Source: Nemertoderma westbladi (taxonomy: Eukaryota > Xenacoelomorpha > Nemertodermatida > Nemertodermatidae). Taken from it: 64,000 bases of DNA. Numbering within the stretch: the first letter of the stretch is position 1; each line of letters opens with the position of its first letter. A model generated the notes under the pieces. That model was given only the letters and a program-made list of their open reading frames with translations, did not search any database and was not told where the DNA came from. A program made the position numbers and the translations under genes. Positions 52,484 through 63,460 of this stretch are shown here, one piece after another. The stretch lies in assembly GCA_032718475.1 (NCBI GenBank), contig JAUCBJ010008780.1:19270-83269 (forward strand), written 5' to 3'.

Positions 52484-53752
52484 TGTACTCTCTCTATATA
52501 ATTGTTTATTTATCTTACCAATCAAACCAACCGAACCAACCATATATTAGTAGAACATCAGTAGGTATAATCTTTCACATTATTCACGGATGGATGCACA
52601 CACCTCCTATACTACATTATAATATAAAATAACAGCTACATTAGTTCATGATTGTTCTTAGTCTTGGGTATAGATATACAGTATGCTTCAGTTTAAGGCA
52701 TATTTTTCATTCATTCATTTTTAAGTGGTTCTTAAGTTAAATATAAAATACATTTAAGAACATCGATCTTATTATAAATTTATAAAACATCATAAACTAT
52801 TTAATTTTATTTCTTACATAATCTTACACACTGCCTATAATGGTGCGCCATTATCTGATATACCTTAATGTATACATGTATATAGTCTAATGTTGTTAGT
52901 GGACTGAAATGTTTATTTCGTTCCTGAAAAATGCCACATCATTCTAAGATTGGGTTAATTTTCTGAACAAGCAACATTTTCTTGAAAAACATGGTCGAAG
53001 TATAAAGTTTTAGAAAGTCATCCAAGATACGCAAATTAGCTACTTCAAGCAGTTAAGGAATATAATTCGAAACATGTATGAACTATTTTTGGTTTATAAT
53101 GGAGTATACTGTATATCAAAATAATTACATATATTTAGTATTAATTGGATAAATAAATAGTTGTATTATTAAAAATTACCAATGAAACTTTCTAATTTTT
53201 TGTATTATAATCATCAAGATATGCTTGGAGCCAAAAAAACTTGTTTTCATGAATGGGATAGGGTACCAAACATCCTTTGTTAAAGGTAATAATATTTAGT
53301 ATTAAATAAATAATTAAATATAATTTATATTAAAAGCCACCCATGAAACTTTCTAATTTTTTATATTTTATTCATCGAGACATGATTAGAGCAAAATAAC
53401 TTGTTTTCATGAATGGGGTAACATCCTTTGTTAAAGGTAATAATATTTAGTATTAAATAAATAATTAAATAGCATTATATTAAAAGCCACCCATGAAATT
53501 TTAAATTTTTTTATTTTGTGTACAATGTGACACCAATGGAGCAAAATAAATCTGTCAATTTGTTTGGGGGAGTAAGTGATGAAATTTAGTAATATGATTA
53601 GTATTAAATAATTACTTAAATAGTATTAATTTAAAAAGCCACCCATGAAATATTTTAATTTTTGTCAATTTTTACATTAGGGGACCAACTAAGCTCAAAA
53701 AACTTATTTTCATGAACGGGGTCCAACCTTTGCCAAAAACCAAGTTAAGCCC

Positions 53753-55560
53753 CACTGTGATTTGTTCGATTCGTCGATATTGTTCCATGAAGATGATAGA
53801 TTTAACATACGATCAAAGGCCTTCTTTGCGACCCTTGATGGTGGTGCAAAATATAAATTGTCTAAATTGTCCCAGGTATTGGTTTAAATTGAGTCCTTAA
53901 ACCTCCCGCAACGTCCTTATGTATGTAATGTTGAGGGAGAAGTCTGTCCGGTTTTATGTCATAATTATAAACTATTTGTGCATCAGTCACCATTTCTGAT
54001 GGGTTTAACCTACCGCGTCTGTTTTCAGCTGTCATACAAGCAGGCGAGGTGAAATCGCTATCAGTCTGGGTGTCATTGTCCGCAATTATATTGTCAAGCT
54101 GGGTCGGTTCGACTCTGGAGTTGTGACTCCATCCTCGACTAAGCGAAAACCCAGAGACTGATTTACTCCTACTTGCCCCAAATCGCTCGGCCAATGTGAC
54201 ATATCCTTGCGGAGAAATGCCGGTCCGTGTAGCCAAAAGTCGGTGGTCTCAACCTGGCAGAACTTGCTCGGCATCATCCCCCGAGATGAAATGTCAGTGG
54301 GGCTCTGAGTTCGCCGGGATAATACCGCCAGTCCTCCTTGATGGAATAATCGAGGATTCCGGCTCGTCGGTTTGCGACAAATGTTTTAAACTGGATCTTA
54401 TTTTGGTTTATATACATTAAAACTAATGTCGCATCTGTCCAGTATGTTGTCCTCAGAGTTGCCCCAAGTTCGCGATTTACGAGTTTTGATACGGTGACGG
54501 CGAGCACGGCGGCTTGCAACTCAGCCCTAAGGATTGTCATATACCGCAATGGATGGTTTTTGCCCTAGAGTTTACGAATGACGTCTCATATGATCCAGGC
54601 GCAATCTCGCGGCGAAGGTAAGCCACTACACCGAGGCCGTGATCACTTGCATCGCTACAGCAATGGAGCTCGAGATGTTCAGGAAAGTCTAATTGGTTTG
54701 GAAAATAAACTCGTCGTTTGTAAGCAAGGAAGTTGTTTCTCCCAAACTCTCCACTGATCCTCGTGTTCCTTTGGGATTGGATCATCCCACTCGATACCTG
54801 CCTGCCAGATAGCGCTCAAATAAATTCTCGCCTGTAGTATTACAGGGCTGATGAAGCAGAGGGGATCGAACAATCTGCTCATCATTGACAGGCAGATGCG
54901 CTTGGTGAGTTGCTCATTTGGTTCGACTCGCACTCCCACCTGAAAATTATCTACGTTTGGGTTCCACGCGAGTCCAAGAACCTTGGAAACAGGCACTGGC
55001 TCGAACTCGAGTTCGATATTACCGCTCCCATGTTCTTCTTCTGGGAAAGATTCAGCAAGTGAGGCAGATTTGGATACAAACTTCTTCAGTTTAAATCCGC
55101 CACCCACTAAGCAGTCCTGTAAGTCGTGAGCTATGTTAATGGCTTGCTCCTCAGTGTCACAGATCTTTAAGCCATCATCTGCATAAAAGTTGTGTTGAAC
55201 TGTGTGTATTACATCGGCAGCGAACTTATCTGCTTGTCTCTTTGCTGTTTCTTTAATGACAAACAGCGCACTGTCCTGGCTATCTCGGGCCCCGAAAATC
55301 CGCACTTTCATCTGGTATTTGGTTGGCTCACCGGATATATCCTTTTTTGGATACCAAAGAAAGCGCAGACATCGCAGTCCTCGGCCAATGCATGGACCTG
55401 ATGGTACATCGCCTCCACGTCGCATGTGAAGGCGAATAGCCGTTGTCTGAAACGCATAAGAATCCCAATAAGATTATTATTGAGATTCGGTCCATCCATT
55501 AGCTCACTGTTGAGGGACATCCCGCGATATTTATTTAGCAGCGCAGTCATTTACCACATG
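53753..55560 (-). pseudogene. pol: Pao-like pol fragment: RT, RNase H and linker
   Basis: Read leftward from 55560: RT palm start (KYRGMSLNSELMDGPNLNNN, FAFTCDVEAMYHQVHAL), a frameshift near 55390, then FLWYPKKDISGEPTKYQMKV, RIFGARDSQDSALF and NFYADDGLKI (YADD catalytic motif), thumb KVLGLAWNPNVDNFQVGV and FISPVILQARIYLSAIW. After another shift near 54690 come RNase H LHCCSDASDHGLGVVAYL, ILRAELQAAVLAV and TYWTDATLVLMYI, a WRYYPGEL degenerate hallmark, and the linker EMVTDAQIVYNYDIKPDRL. It ends at the tip of the foldback element at 53752. It is the same family as 48303-50441 (linker segments nearly match) and close to the element at 27558-32798. Confidence 0.85.
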
Positions 55561-56594
55561 TACTCTACTCAGAGTCTCTACTCAGGCATCTTGCGCAAAT
55601 GTCAGAATACAGAAATGAAATATAATTACATAATTCAGAAGTTTATTTTGTTTTGATGTGTATTGCCTAGTATGATTACTGCAGAATATGAAAACTATTT
55701 ATAATATTGTAATTCTAAAGACTGAAACTGGAAACTATGAAAAACTACTACACCACATTAATAATGTGGGCTTATATAGTAATCGAATAATGTCGTCATT
55801 GCCGGAAGTGACGACACCAAATTTTCCTAGCAACAACATATAAATGATAAACTATTGGTCCAGCAAATATATTGTATACAGCAGCGGTAAATTTAAATTT
55901 CAGTAATTGATATAAAATATAATACCGCTCCAGGATCACGATATTCTGAACGCTATCGTGATCCTCCAGACAAACAAACAAATAATGAATAATATTAGAG
56001 CGAATAATTGAATAATAATAATTATGCACTTAAAAATACTCACTGATATTACTTACAACAAACAAAAAAAATATTATCTACTGTGAGGATCGAACTCTCG
56101 ACCTGTCCCAGTGCTACCTGGCACTAAGTTACCAAGCCACTCGGTAGGCCGAGTAGAAAATAGCTTTCCTAATACAATAAACATTTATTTCCAATAGAGA
56201 ATCAAAAAAAGTTTAACGATGTTGTTTGTTAATTCAAAAATGAAATATTACACAATTCTTTCCTTAGCACAAATCACTTTCTGGCAACTTATATAACTAT
56301 AAAAAAGGCAAATAAGTGATTTTACTAAGTAAATAACAAATTATTGCAATAATGATCCTTCATCGAAATTAATAAATATAAACAAAATACGCGGCTTAAT
56401 AAACCATTATCTATAATTAAGGTTTTCAAATTATTAGAAAATACTACTCGTATATAATTCAACTTACGTACTAAATTAACAAATAATTCTTTCAATCATA
56501 CGTAAACTTTGATATTTACAATAATTCTTCAAACGTACGTAAACTTTGATATTTACAATAATTCTTCAAACGTACGTAAACTTTGATATTGATA
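55561..56594. other. No protein gene seen; AT-rich with a tRNA-like segment and a 39-bp repeat
   Basis: Contains the tRNA-like sequence listed next. A repeat of about 39 bp (CGTAAACTTTGATATTTACA followed by ATAATTCTTCAAACGTA) is present three times at about 56499-56590. Otherwise there are no features. Confidence 0.5.
56089..56170 (-). repeat. tRNA-like sequence with A and B boxes, probably a pseudogene or SINE head
   Basis: On the minus strand, TCTACT and AGTAGA could pair as a six-base acceptor stem. TACC-GAGTGGCTT-GGTA forms a D-arm, AGTGC/GCACT an anticodon-like stem with a six-base loop, and GAGAG-TTCGATC-CTCAC a T-arm with one mismatch. The B-box-like AGTTCGATCC is good. The spacer between acceptor and D-arm is too long and the anticodon loop is too short for a normal tRNA, so I do not call a functional gene. 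Confidence 0.4.
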
Positions 56595-57176
56595 TCAATA
56601 TATATTAATTATATTAATAAATAAGGCTTCTCTTAAGCAGTCAACGTTCCCATGACCCGGTAACGTTACCATCGGCAAGTACCGAATGGCTTCTCGCGCT
56701 TCTGGATGATCTACCAACATCGCAGCTTTGTTACTACATGAATAATACACTGTCCTAGGTTGAGATATAGCTTGTGGAACAAATCCAGTAATCCTCCTCG
56801 TCTCTTCCTGGTGTCTATCCGCAGTCTTATTGAACTCGGCTAAGCCTTCCACGAAAAGTTGTTTCGCCTTTGTCGCTCGTTCTTCTTGTCGTAATGTGTC
56901 TATCTCGTCCTGGTGCTCAGGCGTGAGCTTCTGCTCCTGATGTGGCGAAGTGAATGTTGAACAGGGACTCGAGAGTTTCAAACCTGTGGGTTTGGTGCTC
57001 AAGTCCCATGCCGCTTCGCGCCGCGCCTCCAGATCTTTGTACGCTCGACAAAGCAAAACGGCCGCTGTCGTTTCTATTAAGGCGGGAGTTGTACAATGTT
57101 TAATCTCCATGTATGGATCAAAGGTCGTAACGGTCAGCCTAACAGGCCTTGGGGTCTCTTTCAAAATCGATGCTTA
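56595..57176 (-). CDS. Unrecognised ORF of about 190 codons, no ATG near its start
   Basis: The minus-strand frame is open from just after a TAA at about 57177 to a stop at 56595. No ATG lies near its upstream end, so it might be an exon or the 3' part of a broken gene. The middle is charged and helical (EHQDEIDTLRQEERATKAKQ, then FVEGLAEFNKTADRHQEETR). The end is GNVDCLREALFINIINIY. It lies immediately downstream of a decayed BEL pol and could be a leftover of that element or host sequence. No domain recognised. Confidence 0.35.
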
Positions 57177-57293
57177 TCATTGGATTACTCATCGGGTAAC
57201 CTCCTTAGTTGTTCCTAAGAATATATAACAAGAATTGGATTCCCATAGGCCCCTTGTGGTTTGAAACATCGAGGAAACAAAAGATCCTCCAAG

Positions 57294-58435
57294 TTAAATA
57301 AGTTTTTGAAAAAAACTAATCCACTCTAATTTGAGCTCTCCGATGATCGGTTCATCCCACTGTGAAGAAGAATTCAAATCATTGTTGATAGATTTTCTCA
57401 TCATGCAATGATTTCTTAAAATGACTTTACCACCTACCGAAACGGGAACAACAAACTCCATTGGGTCATAGAGTCGAGCCATTAGACCGACTAAAATTCT
57501 GAGAGTCAAATCCATTTCACACAACATCAAAATCAACTCATCAATACCACCAATATCCTTGATCTTCTTATCTGGTTTGTTAGATAATTTAAGCTGTACC
57601 TTAAACCTAAAGTTATCTCCTTTGGTATCCCATATCATCCCCAAAAACTTTTCAGAATCTGGTTGTAGAACATTAAGTTCCTTATAGTATGAATTACTAC
57701 AGGACATTCCTCTTGGTCATTTATTCCATCAAAAATCCAATGTTTGACAAAAAAACCGCCACGTCCCAGCAGTTTTTTTGTATCCTTCGCTAAATCGATT
57801 AGATCACTTTGCTAGTCTTCAGATGTCATCAAATCATCAACATTGCATTGCATTTAATACCCATTGCTGCAGTGTTGTGATTTGCTTGTGTTGCTATACC
57901 TCCACTAGGTTTATCGCCAAATCCAACAGCTGTTAACATGTAATGATCAGGTGGACTATTAATCTCCATATTCCTCCATAGAAAACGATGAACATGTTGA
58001 TCCATCAAGCACATGTTTACGGAATTATTCATTTTTTTATAATATCTCCAACAAGAGCAATGTATCCTTGCCGAAAGCGAATTAATATTTCCATTAAATT
58101 TTTTACTAGATTGGTTCCTTTAGCCCAGTACTCATTCAAAACATGACCCATATAAGATGATGATGAATTAAATACTATCCTTATTGGTGTTGATTGTGAA
58201 TCCGGTATTAAAACTTCATGATGAGGGATATAATGTATCGGCCCATAGTATTTTATAATCTCACTATTACTTAATTTTCGGGCGACCTTTCTCTGTATCA
58301 TGTCCTTTATTTGATCGTCGTACAATTTAGCATACTCTAGTCCCATTTTGCTAAGGCGATTCTCTGTAGATCTTAATCTAGCTACTGCCACATTCACATT
58401 GTTCGGTAGAATAGACGGACTTTTTATCCATGGGT
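57294..58435 (-). pseudogene. pol: Decayed BEL element of a distinct lineage: reverse transcriptase
   Basis: Pieces in several frames, read leftward: MNVAVARLRSTENRL..GLEYAKLYDDQI, YIPHHEVLIPDSQSTPIRIVFNSS, MEILIRFRQGYIALVGDI (first Asp), HVHRFLWRNMEINSPPDHY, VGFGDKPSGGIATQAN, a segment encoding NVDDLMTS near 57830 (catalytic Asp pair), KFLGMIWDTKGDNFRFKV and LVGLMARLYDPMEFVVPVSV. At least three frameshifts or stops separate them. The VDDLMTS motif and overall divergence set it apart from the other pol copies in this window. RNase H and integrase are absent. Confidence 0.75.
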
Positions 58436-59640
58436 ACCTAATTGTCCACTTTTCAGATTACTGGTTATAGGAAAGTCCATCCCTTATGAGTGCCATTCCC
58501 CATTCTGCTTCATTAGTGCAGTTGCTGTTCCCAATGGCACACCTTCCACATTTACATGACCCACATTTGGGAATACACTGAGTTCCCAAGCTTTCAACAT
58601 CAAACATTTCTCGAAGTTCATCTACAAGCCTACTATCCGATACTATCATATGATTACTATTAGACCTTGTAACCTTGCTCTCCACTACAACTACAAACTA
58701 CACTCTCCAGGATTTGGCATATTCAGGATTGGATGATTCCCTCTCAGGCAGAATCCAAATTGATTATTCAATAATTGCAAATTGTGTGATTGAGCTACAA
58801 CCCTGGGCAATAGCTTACAACAATCTGAGCCTATTAATAGGTCAACTGCACCACTGGACCTTTCAATTTCTTGAAGAGATATACCTGGAAAGAAAGAAGT
58901 TACCTTTGCCACATCTATTCGTGTTATATTCGCGGTAAATTCCAGCATGCCATAAATTCTCACATACCAAGTGACACCATATGCATCTAATAAAGGGACT
59001 ATATATTCCTTACTAACTAATTTGTCTGTAACATTCCCAACTTTCGTAACATGTAAGATAACTTCCTTTCCATTCAATCCAAGTCGTTTGGCAGTACTGT
59101 GTGTTATGTGAGAAAAATTAGCGCCTGAATCCCACAACACCGTGAGAAATTGTCCATTGCATTTAACTTTGCTTAAAGGAATAAGAACGCCATTATTTGA
59201 AACGTCGTTGTTTATAATTTTCAGAGAAGTGTGGAGTGATACTCTATCATTTCCTGTCCTACGAAGTAATGGGTGGTGAATTTTGCCACACCTCAGATTG
59301 TGACCAAAAATCAATTCACATGGTTTACGTTGTGTACAATTTCGTGATAGGTGACTTAATTGTAAACAACTGAAACAACCTCCCTTTCTACGGAGATCAT
59401 CCAATCTTTGTTCTACATTTAATCTTCGGAAAATTTCACATCATGCCGTATCATGCACATTAGAATTATGATACCAACAATATTTATTGTAATTAGTGAA
59501 TGTCAAATTTTGAGTTCTATTTCTTTCTGGAAAACCTTGTGATTTATTCCATTCTGGGAAATGTGATCTACATATCTTGAACTTGTCCTTGTGAACCGTA
59601 AACAATTTGGGCAACCTGGGCCAATCCTTCAACAATCTTG
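58436..59640 (-). pseudogene. gag-pol: Decayed BEL element of a distinct lineage: Gag end, knuckles and protease
   Basis: The frame at 58691-59404 encodes CFSCLQLSHLSRNC (C-x2-C-x4-H-x4-C), a CELIFGHNLRCGKIHH segment, and a protease with LSKVKCNGQFLTVLWDSGANFSHI (DSGA), GVTWYVRIYG and VDLLIGSDCCKLLP. A separate small frame at 59441-59635 (FKICRSHFPEWNKSQ) is the end of Gag. The frame at 58458-58685 (LREMFDVESLG, then CGSCKCGRCAIGN) is the linker to RT, out of phase. The missing 5' part of Gag was not found to the right. Confidence 0.75.
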
Positions 59641-60219
59641 TTCATTACTGATTGATTATTCTGTAACTGTTCAGTAAAAGTTGTGAAATTCTCATGTGGA
59701 TTTTCATCCTGACTATTGCTTGTTGAGGGGTGGATAAGTCTCACCAGTTAAATGGTTTATGCGCCCTTTGCCCCCCCCCCCCCCCCCCCCCCCCCAGACA
59801 ATCACTACCTGCTTTATTATTTATCAAACACACTTACAGATATTAAAACCCACCCACTCCAGATGCCCAGCAACAGCAGAGTAAACATACAATAGCTGCC
59901 TCTACTCCTGTCTACCTACCAGTATTAAATTACAATGTATCTGGCAGGCAGGAGGCCATTGGCATTTTGGTCATAAATCATTATTGTTTTGAGTTTCAAT
60001 TTAATTAATTATTTCCATATTTTGTACTCCCGTCTCCATTAGAGATTAAATAACAGGTGTGGGTGTGCGTGCATGGTTTGTACAAAATTATAAATATACA
60101 GTAGTGATGTTTAATACTTGTAAAAATTATTCCAATTAATGTAATGTGTCCTTTATTAATATTTTTTATATATAAATTTAAAGTAGGACCATTTTATATT
60201 GCAAACTGAAACTGATACA
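59641..60219. other. No gene seen; 25-base C run
   Basis: Contains an uninterrupted run of 25 C at 59771-59795 within otherwise AT-rich sequence. No ORF, LTR or RNA supported. Confidence 0.5.
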
Positions 60220-61740
60220 ATGGCTCCAGAGAGAACTCATGAACAAAATCGCTTGTCAGTTTGCTTGATTTGCATGGGGAAAACTAAGGAAATGCGTAAA
60301 TTGAATACAAATCAAGTAGAAACAATTAAAACATATTTTATTTCGGAATATAGTATATTAGATTCTCGATTACCTTCGGCATTGTGCGGAAATTGTCGAA
60401 CAATAATTGACCAATATGGGAGAGGTAACTTTTCACGAAACATTGAAATGTTTGATTATAACAAGTTATCTTTTCCAAAACCAGCAACAAGAAGAGCAGC
60501 GTACGAAAAGTGTCGATGTTGTTTATGCAATTATGCGCGATGTAGTCAATTTACAAGTAGTGGTAGTAATATTTCTTTTCAGAAGAGAAAACCGCCAGGT
60601 CCTGTTTCTAAGAAGAAGCCCACCCCATCATCGAGTACTACTACTGAACAATCCTCAAATCCTACACCAGTTAAATTATGTAGTAGTTGTTTATCTGTTA
60701 TATCCCGTGGAATAGAACATAAATGCAACAAATCCACACGTCTAGAAACTTGATAGCCTTGTGAGCTGGGGGAACTCCGACATCCAGAGAAAAGTTAGCG
60801 GCCTCAATAATTCGAGGTAAACAAACAAGTTCAGCATCGGATGATGAAATAACCACTCCTGCGATTTATAGTCCCAAAGGAAGATCCGATTTAATACTTG
60901 CAACTCACACTGGCAGGCCTATATCTGTGAAGATTCGTTCCTCAAAAATTGTTGACGATTTCAGCAAAGCCTCAGCGAAAATTATATTGTTTTCAGCAAC
61001 TGACATATCAAAAATTCAACAAAATATTGGATTATCGAGTAAAGGGAAATGTGTAAAGGGAAATTGCGCACGCTTGAAAAATACAGAGCGCAAATTTTGG
61101 AGCTGGTACAATAGTGGCACACCTTCTAATAAAGCAATAGAATATGGAAACTGTGTACATGTGCCACTGTTAAAAGGAGATCTTCCACCGGAATTACATC
61201 CTCTCCTTGGGGGAGTCAATACGATATATGACGCTATGACTAAGATATGACCTGAGTCTGCTGAATGGGCCAAGGTTTGTCATATTGAAAGGGGGGCAAT
61301 TCACGGTGGTTCGTTGGATGGTAACTCATGCAGGAAGTTGCTACGCAACATCGACAAACTTGCTAATATTGAGCCAAAGACAGTTAAGTCGAAACATTTT
61401 ATTGCGGCTTTTCATGGATTGGAAACTGTTGTTGAATCCTGATTTGGGCAAAACTTTTCTTCAAATTCTAAGAACAACATCCGAGACTTCCATAGATGTT
61501 ACACGGCTTTAGGTATCCCATTCACACCTAAGATCCATGCCATTATCCATCACATAGAAGATTTCTGCGACAAAAAAACGGTTAGGCCTTTGAACTTGGT
61601 CCGAACAAGCTTCAGAATCGATACATTCAGAATTTCAGACTAGTTCCTGGTCAAAATACAAGGTACCCTTGATACACCCAAAGTACTCTGAATATCTGTT
61701 ACGAGCCGTTCAAGAATTTAACTCTAAACATTTGTAAATA
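60220..61740 (+). pseudogene. Broken copy of a dispersed Cys-rich animal repeat-gene family
   Basis: The ATG at 60220 opens MAPERTHEQNRLSVCLICMG. The N-terminal part has paired Cys motifs (CLIC, CGNC, CRCCLC, CSSC), as in a set of zinc-binding modules, and ends GIEHKCNKSTRLE. A frameshift near 60753 leads to GTPTSREKLAASIIRG and THTGRPISVKI, then a long gap relative to what I recall of the family's full length. It then reads YGNCVHVPLLKGDLPPELHP, LGGVNTIYDAMTKI, a TGA at 61248-61250, GGSLDGNSCRKLLRNIDKL, a second stop at about 61440 (S*FGQNF) and TPKIHAIIHHIEDFC. Multi-copy relatives occur in several invertebrate genomes to my memory, without assigned function; a transposase-like origin is possible but not shown. 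No terminal repeats seen. Confidence 0.5.
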
Positions 61741-62404
61741 AACTAAAGTAATATTAATAATATACAATAAATATTATTATTGTTAAATAAATATAAATCA
61801 ATTTTATAATAAATGGATATTTTTAATAAACTTCAGTTTTCTGCATTAGTATATTCCATGCACACATATTTTAATAATTATTAAAAATAATGATTATTAA
61901 AATACTAATTGATATTTATAATTATTTATAATAAGTAAATATCAATACCTAAAATATATTTTATCGATATTTTTTTTAATTTTTGGATTTATCGCATTGC
62001 TTTAACATATAGACACCATTTTTTCTTTCCATATCCATGGGCTAATTTATTTTTGAAAACTAATATTTGTTAGTATTAAATAATTATTAAAATACTTTTA
62101 AATTACTAAAATATATATTGATAGATTTTTTTACATTTTTGTTTCTTTGCATTACTTTAACACATAGACTCCAAATTTCCATGATATATCCATTGGCTAA
62201 TTAATTTATTGGTCACCAATATTTAGAAGTGTTAAATAATTATTAAATTACTTATAAATATAATTTTCTTCGTAAATTTTTTAAATTTTTCGCGAAATCG
62301 GATCATTCAATTTGATCGAAATGAAAGAGTCACAAAATATAACCCAAATTCTTGGGCAAATTTTTTGACAGAAATTTTTTGACAAATTTTTGATCAAATC
62401 TTTT
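61741..62404. other. No gene seen
   Basis: Very AT-rich sequence with loosely repeated phrases such as GTATTAAATAATTATTAAA. No supported feature. Confidence 0.5.
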
Positions 62405-63460
62405 GACTTTCATTTAAGATTGTCTATCTCTTGGAGTGGGTTAGAAGTCATGAATATGAAAGTCGATGTCGTTTTTTGTAAAAAATCTGAGGAGATTTTA
62501 ATAAATTATTGCTGAAAAACACCAAGGATTTTGACAAGGATTTAATACTCATTATATTCATGAAATAGCTGAGATATTTGAGGTGAATTATTGTATCACA
62601 TATTAACTTCGGCTCCAGCCGCTTTCGCAATACGATGAAACTATAATAAATATTCCAGAACACAACAATATTAATACGGAGATAGGCTACTTATCTCTCC
62701 ACTCTGAGAGCCTCAAAAAGGGGGTGTTCCGACGCTATCAAAATTCATCCATCTCCTGCGGAAAGACGAAGCAAAGAACAGCTGATTACTTCTATAAAGG
62801 AAAGTGTTACCTGTTCTTTTGACTTTCGTTTAAGATTCTCTATCTCGTGGAGTGGATTAGAAGTTATAAATATGAAAATCGATGTGTTTTTTGAAAAAAA
62901 TCAGAGGATATTTTGATAATTTATTGCTGAAAAACCCCAAGGATTTTGACATGGCTTTAATACTTAATTATATTCATGAAATAGCTGATATATTTGAGCT
63001 GAATTATTGTATCACATATTAACTTCGGCTCCAGCCGCTTTGGCAATACGATGAAACTATAATAAATATTCTAGAACACAACAATATTAACAGGTAGATA
63101 GGCTACTTATCTCTCCATTCTGAGAGCCTCAAAAAGGGGGTGTTCCGACGCTATCAAAATTTATCCATCTCCTGCGGAAAGACGAAGCAAAGAACAGCTG
63201 ATTACTTCTATAAATGAAAGTGTTACCTGCTCCTTTGACTTTCATTTAAGATTCTTTATCTTTTGGAGTGGGTTAGAAGTCATGAATATGAAAATTGATG
63301 ACGTTTTTTGTAAAAAATCTGAGGATATTTTGATAAATTATTGCTGAAAAACCCCAAGGATTTTGACATGGCTTTAATACTTCATTATGTTCATTAAAAA
63401 ACCTGTTTACCTGTTACCTGTTACATGTTACCTGTTTTTTGACTTTCGTTTAAGATTCTT
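62405..63460. repeat. 416-bp tandem repeat, about two and a half units
   Basis: The phrase GACTTTC(A/G)TTTAAGATT starts at 62405, 62821, 63237 and 63441, giving two full periods of 416 bp and one shortened unit of 204 bp. Each full unit contains GCTCCAGCCGCTTT(C/G)GCAA, AGGCTACTTATCTCTCC and GGGGGTGTTCCGACGCTATC. No hammerhead core or tRNA-like boxes were seen in it. It is a small satellite-like array. Confidence 0.85.

Larger units (their letters stand above)
51065..53752. mobile_element. Second foldback-like element with about 160-bp subrepeats
   Basis: The left end TTTCACAGTGGGGCTTAAC and right end GTTAAGCCCCACTGTGA are inverted copies. Inward from each, the arms repeat a module containing TTTCATGGGTGGCTTTTA, a TATTTAATTATTTAATACTAA-like AT-rich run and AACAAAGGATG, at a period of about 150-160 bp: about five copies on the left (51175-51880) and four on the right (53170-53650, inverted). 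The right end directly abuts a Pao-like RT fragment. ATTT on each side is a possible 4-bp target duplication, but it is low-complexity. No protein is encoded. Confidence 0.65.

Noticed and set aside
53862-54277. Separate short proteins in the Pao-like linker region
   Set aside because: These are out-of-phase pieces of the same pol linker seen at 48342-48900 and are not independent genes.
56089-56170. Functional tRNA gene (leucine- or serine-like)
   Set aside because: The acceptor-to-D-arm spacer is too long and the anticodon loop has six bases. It is better explained as a pseudogene or SINE head.
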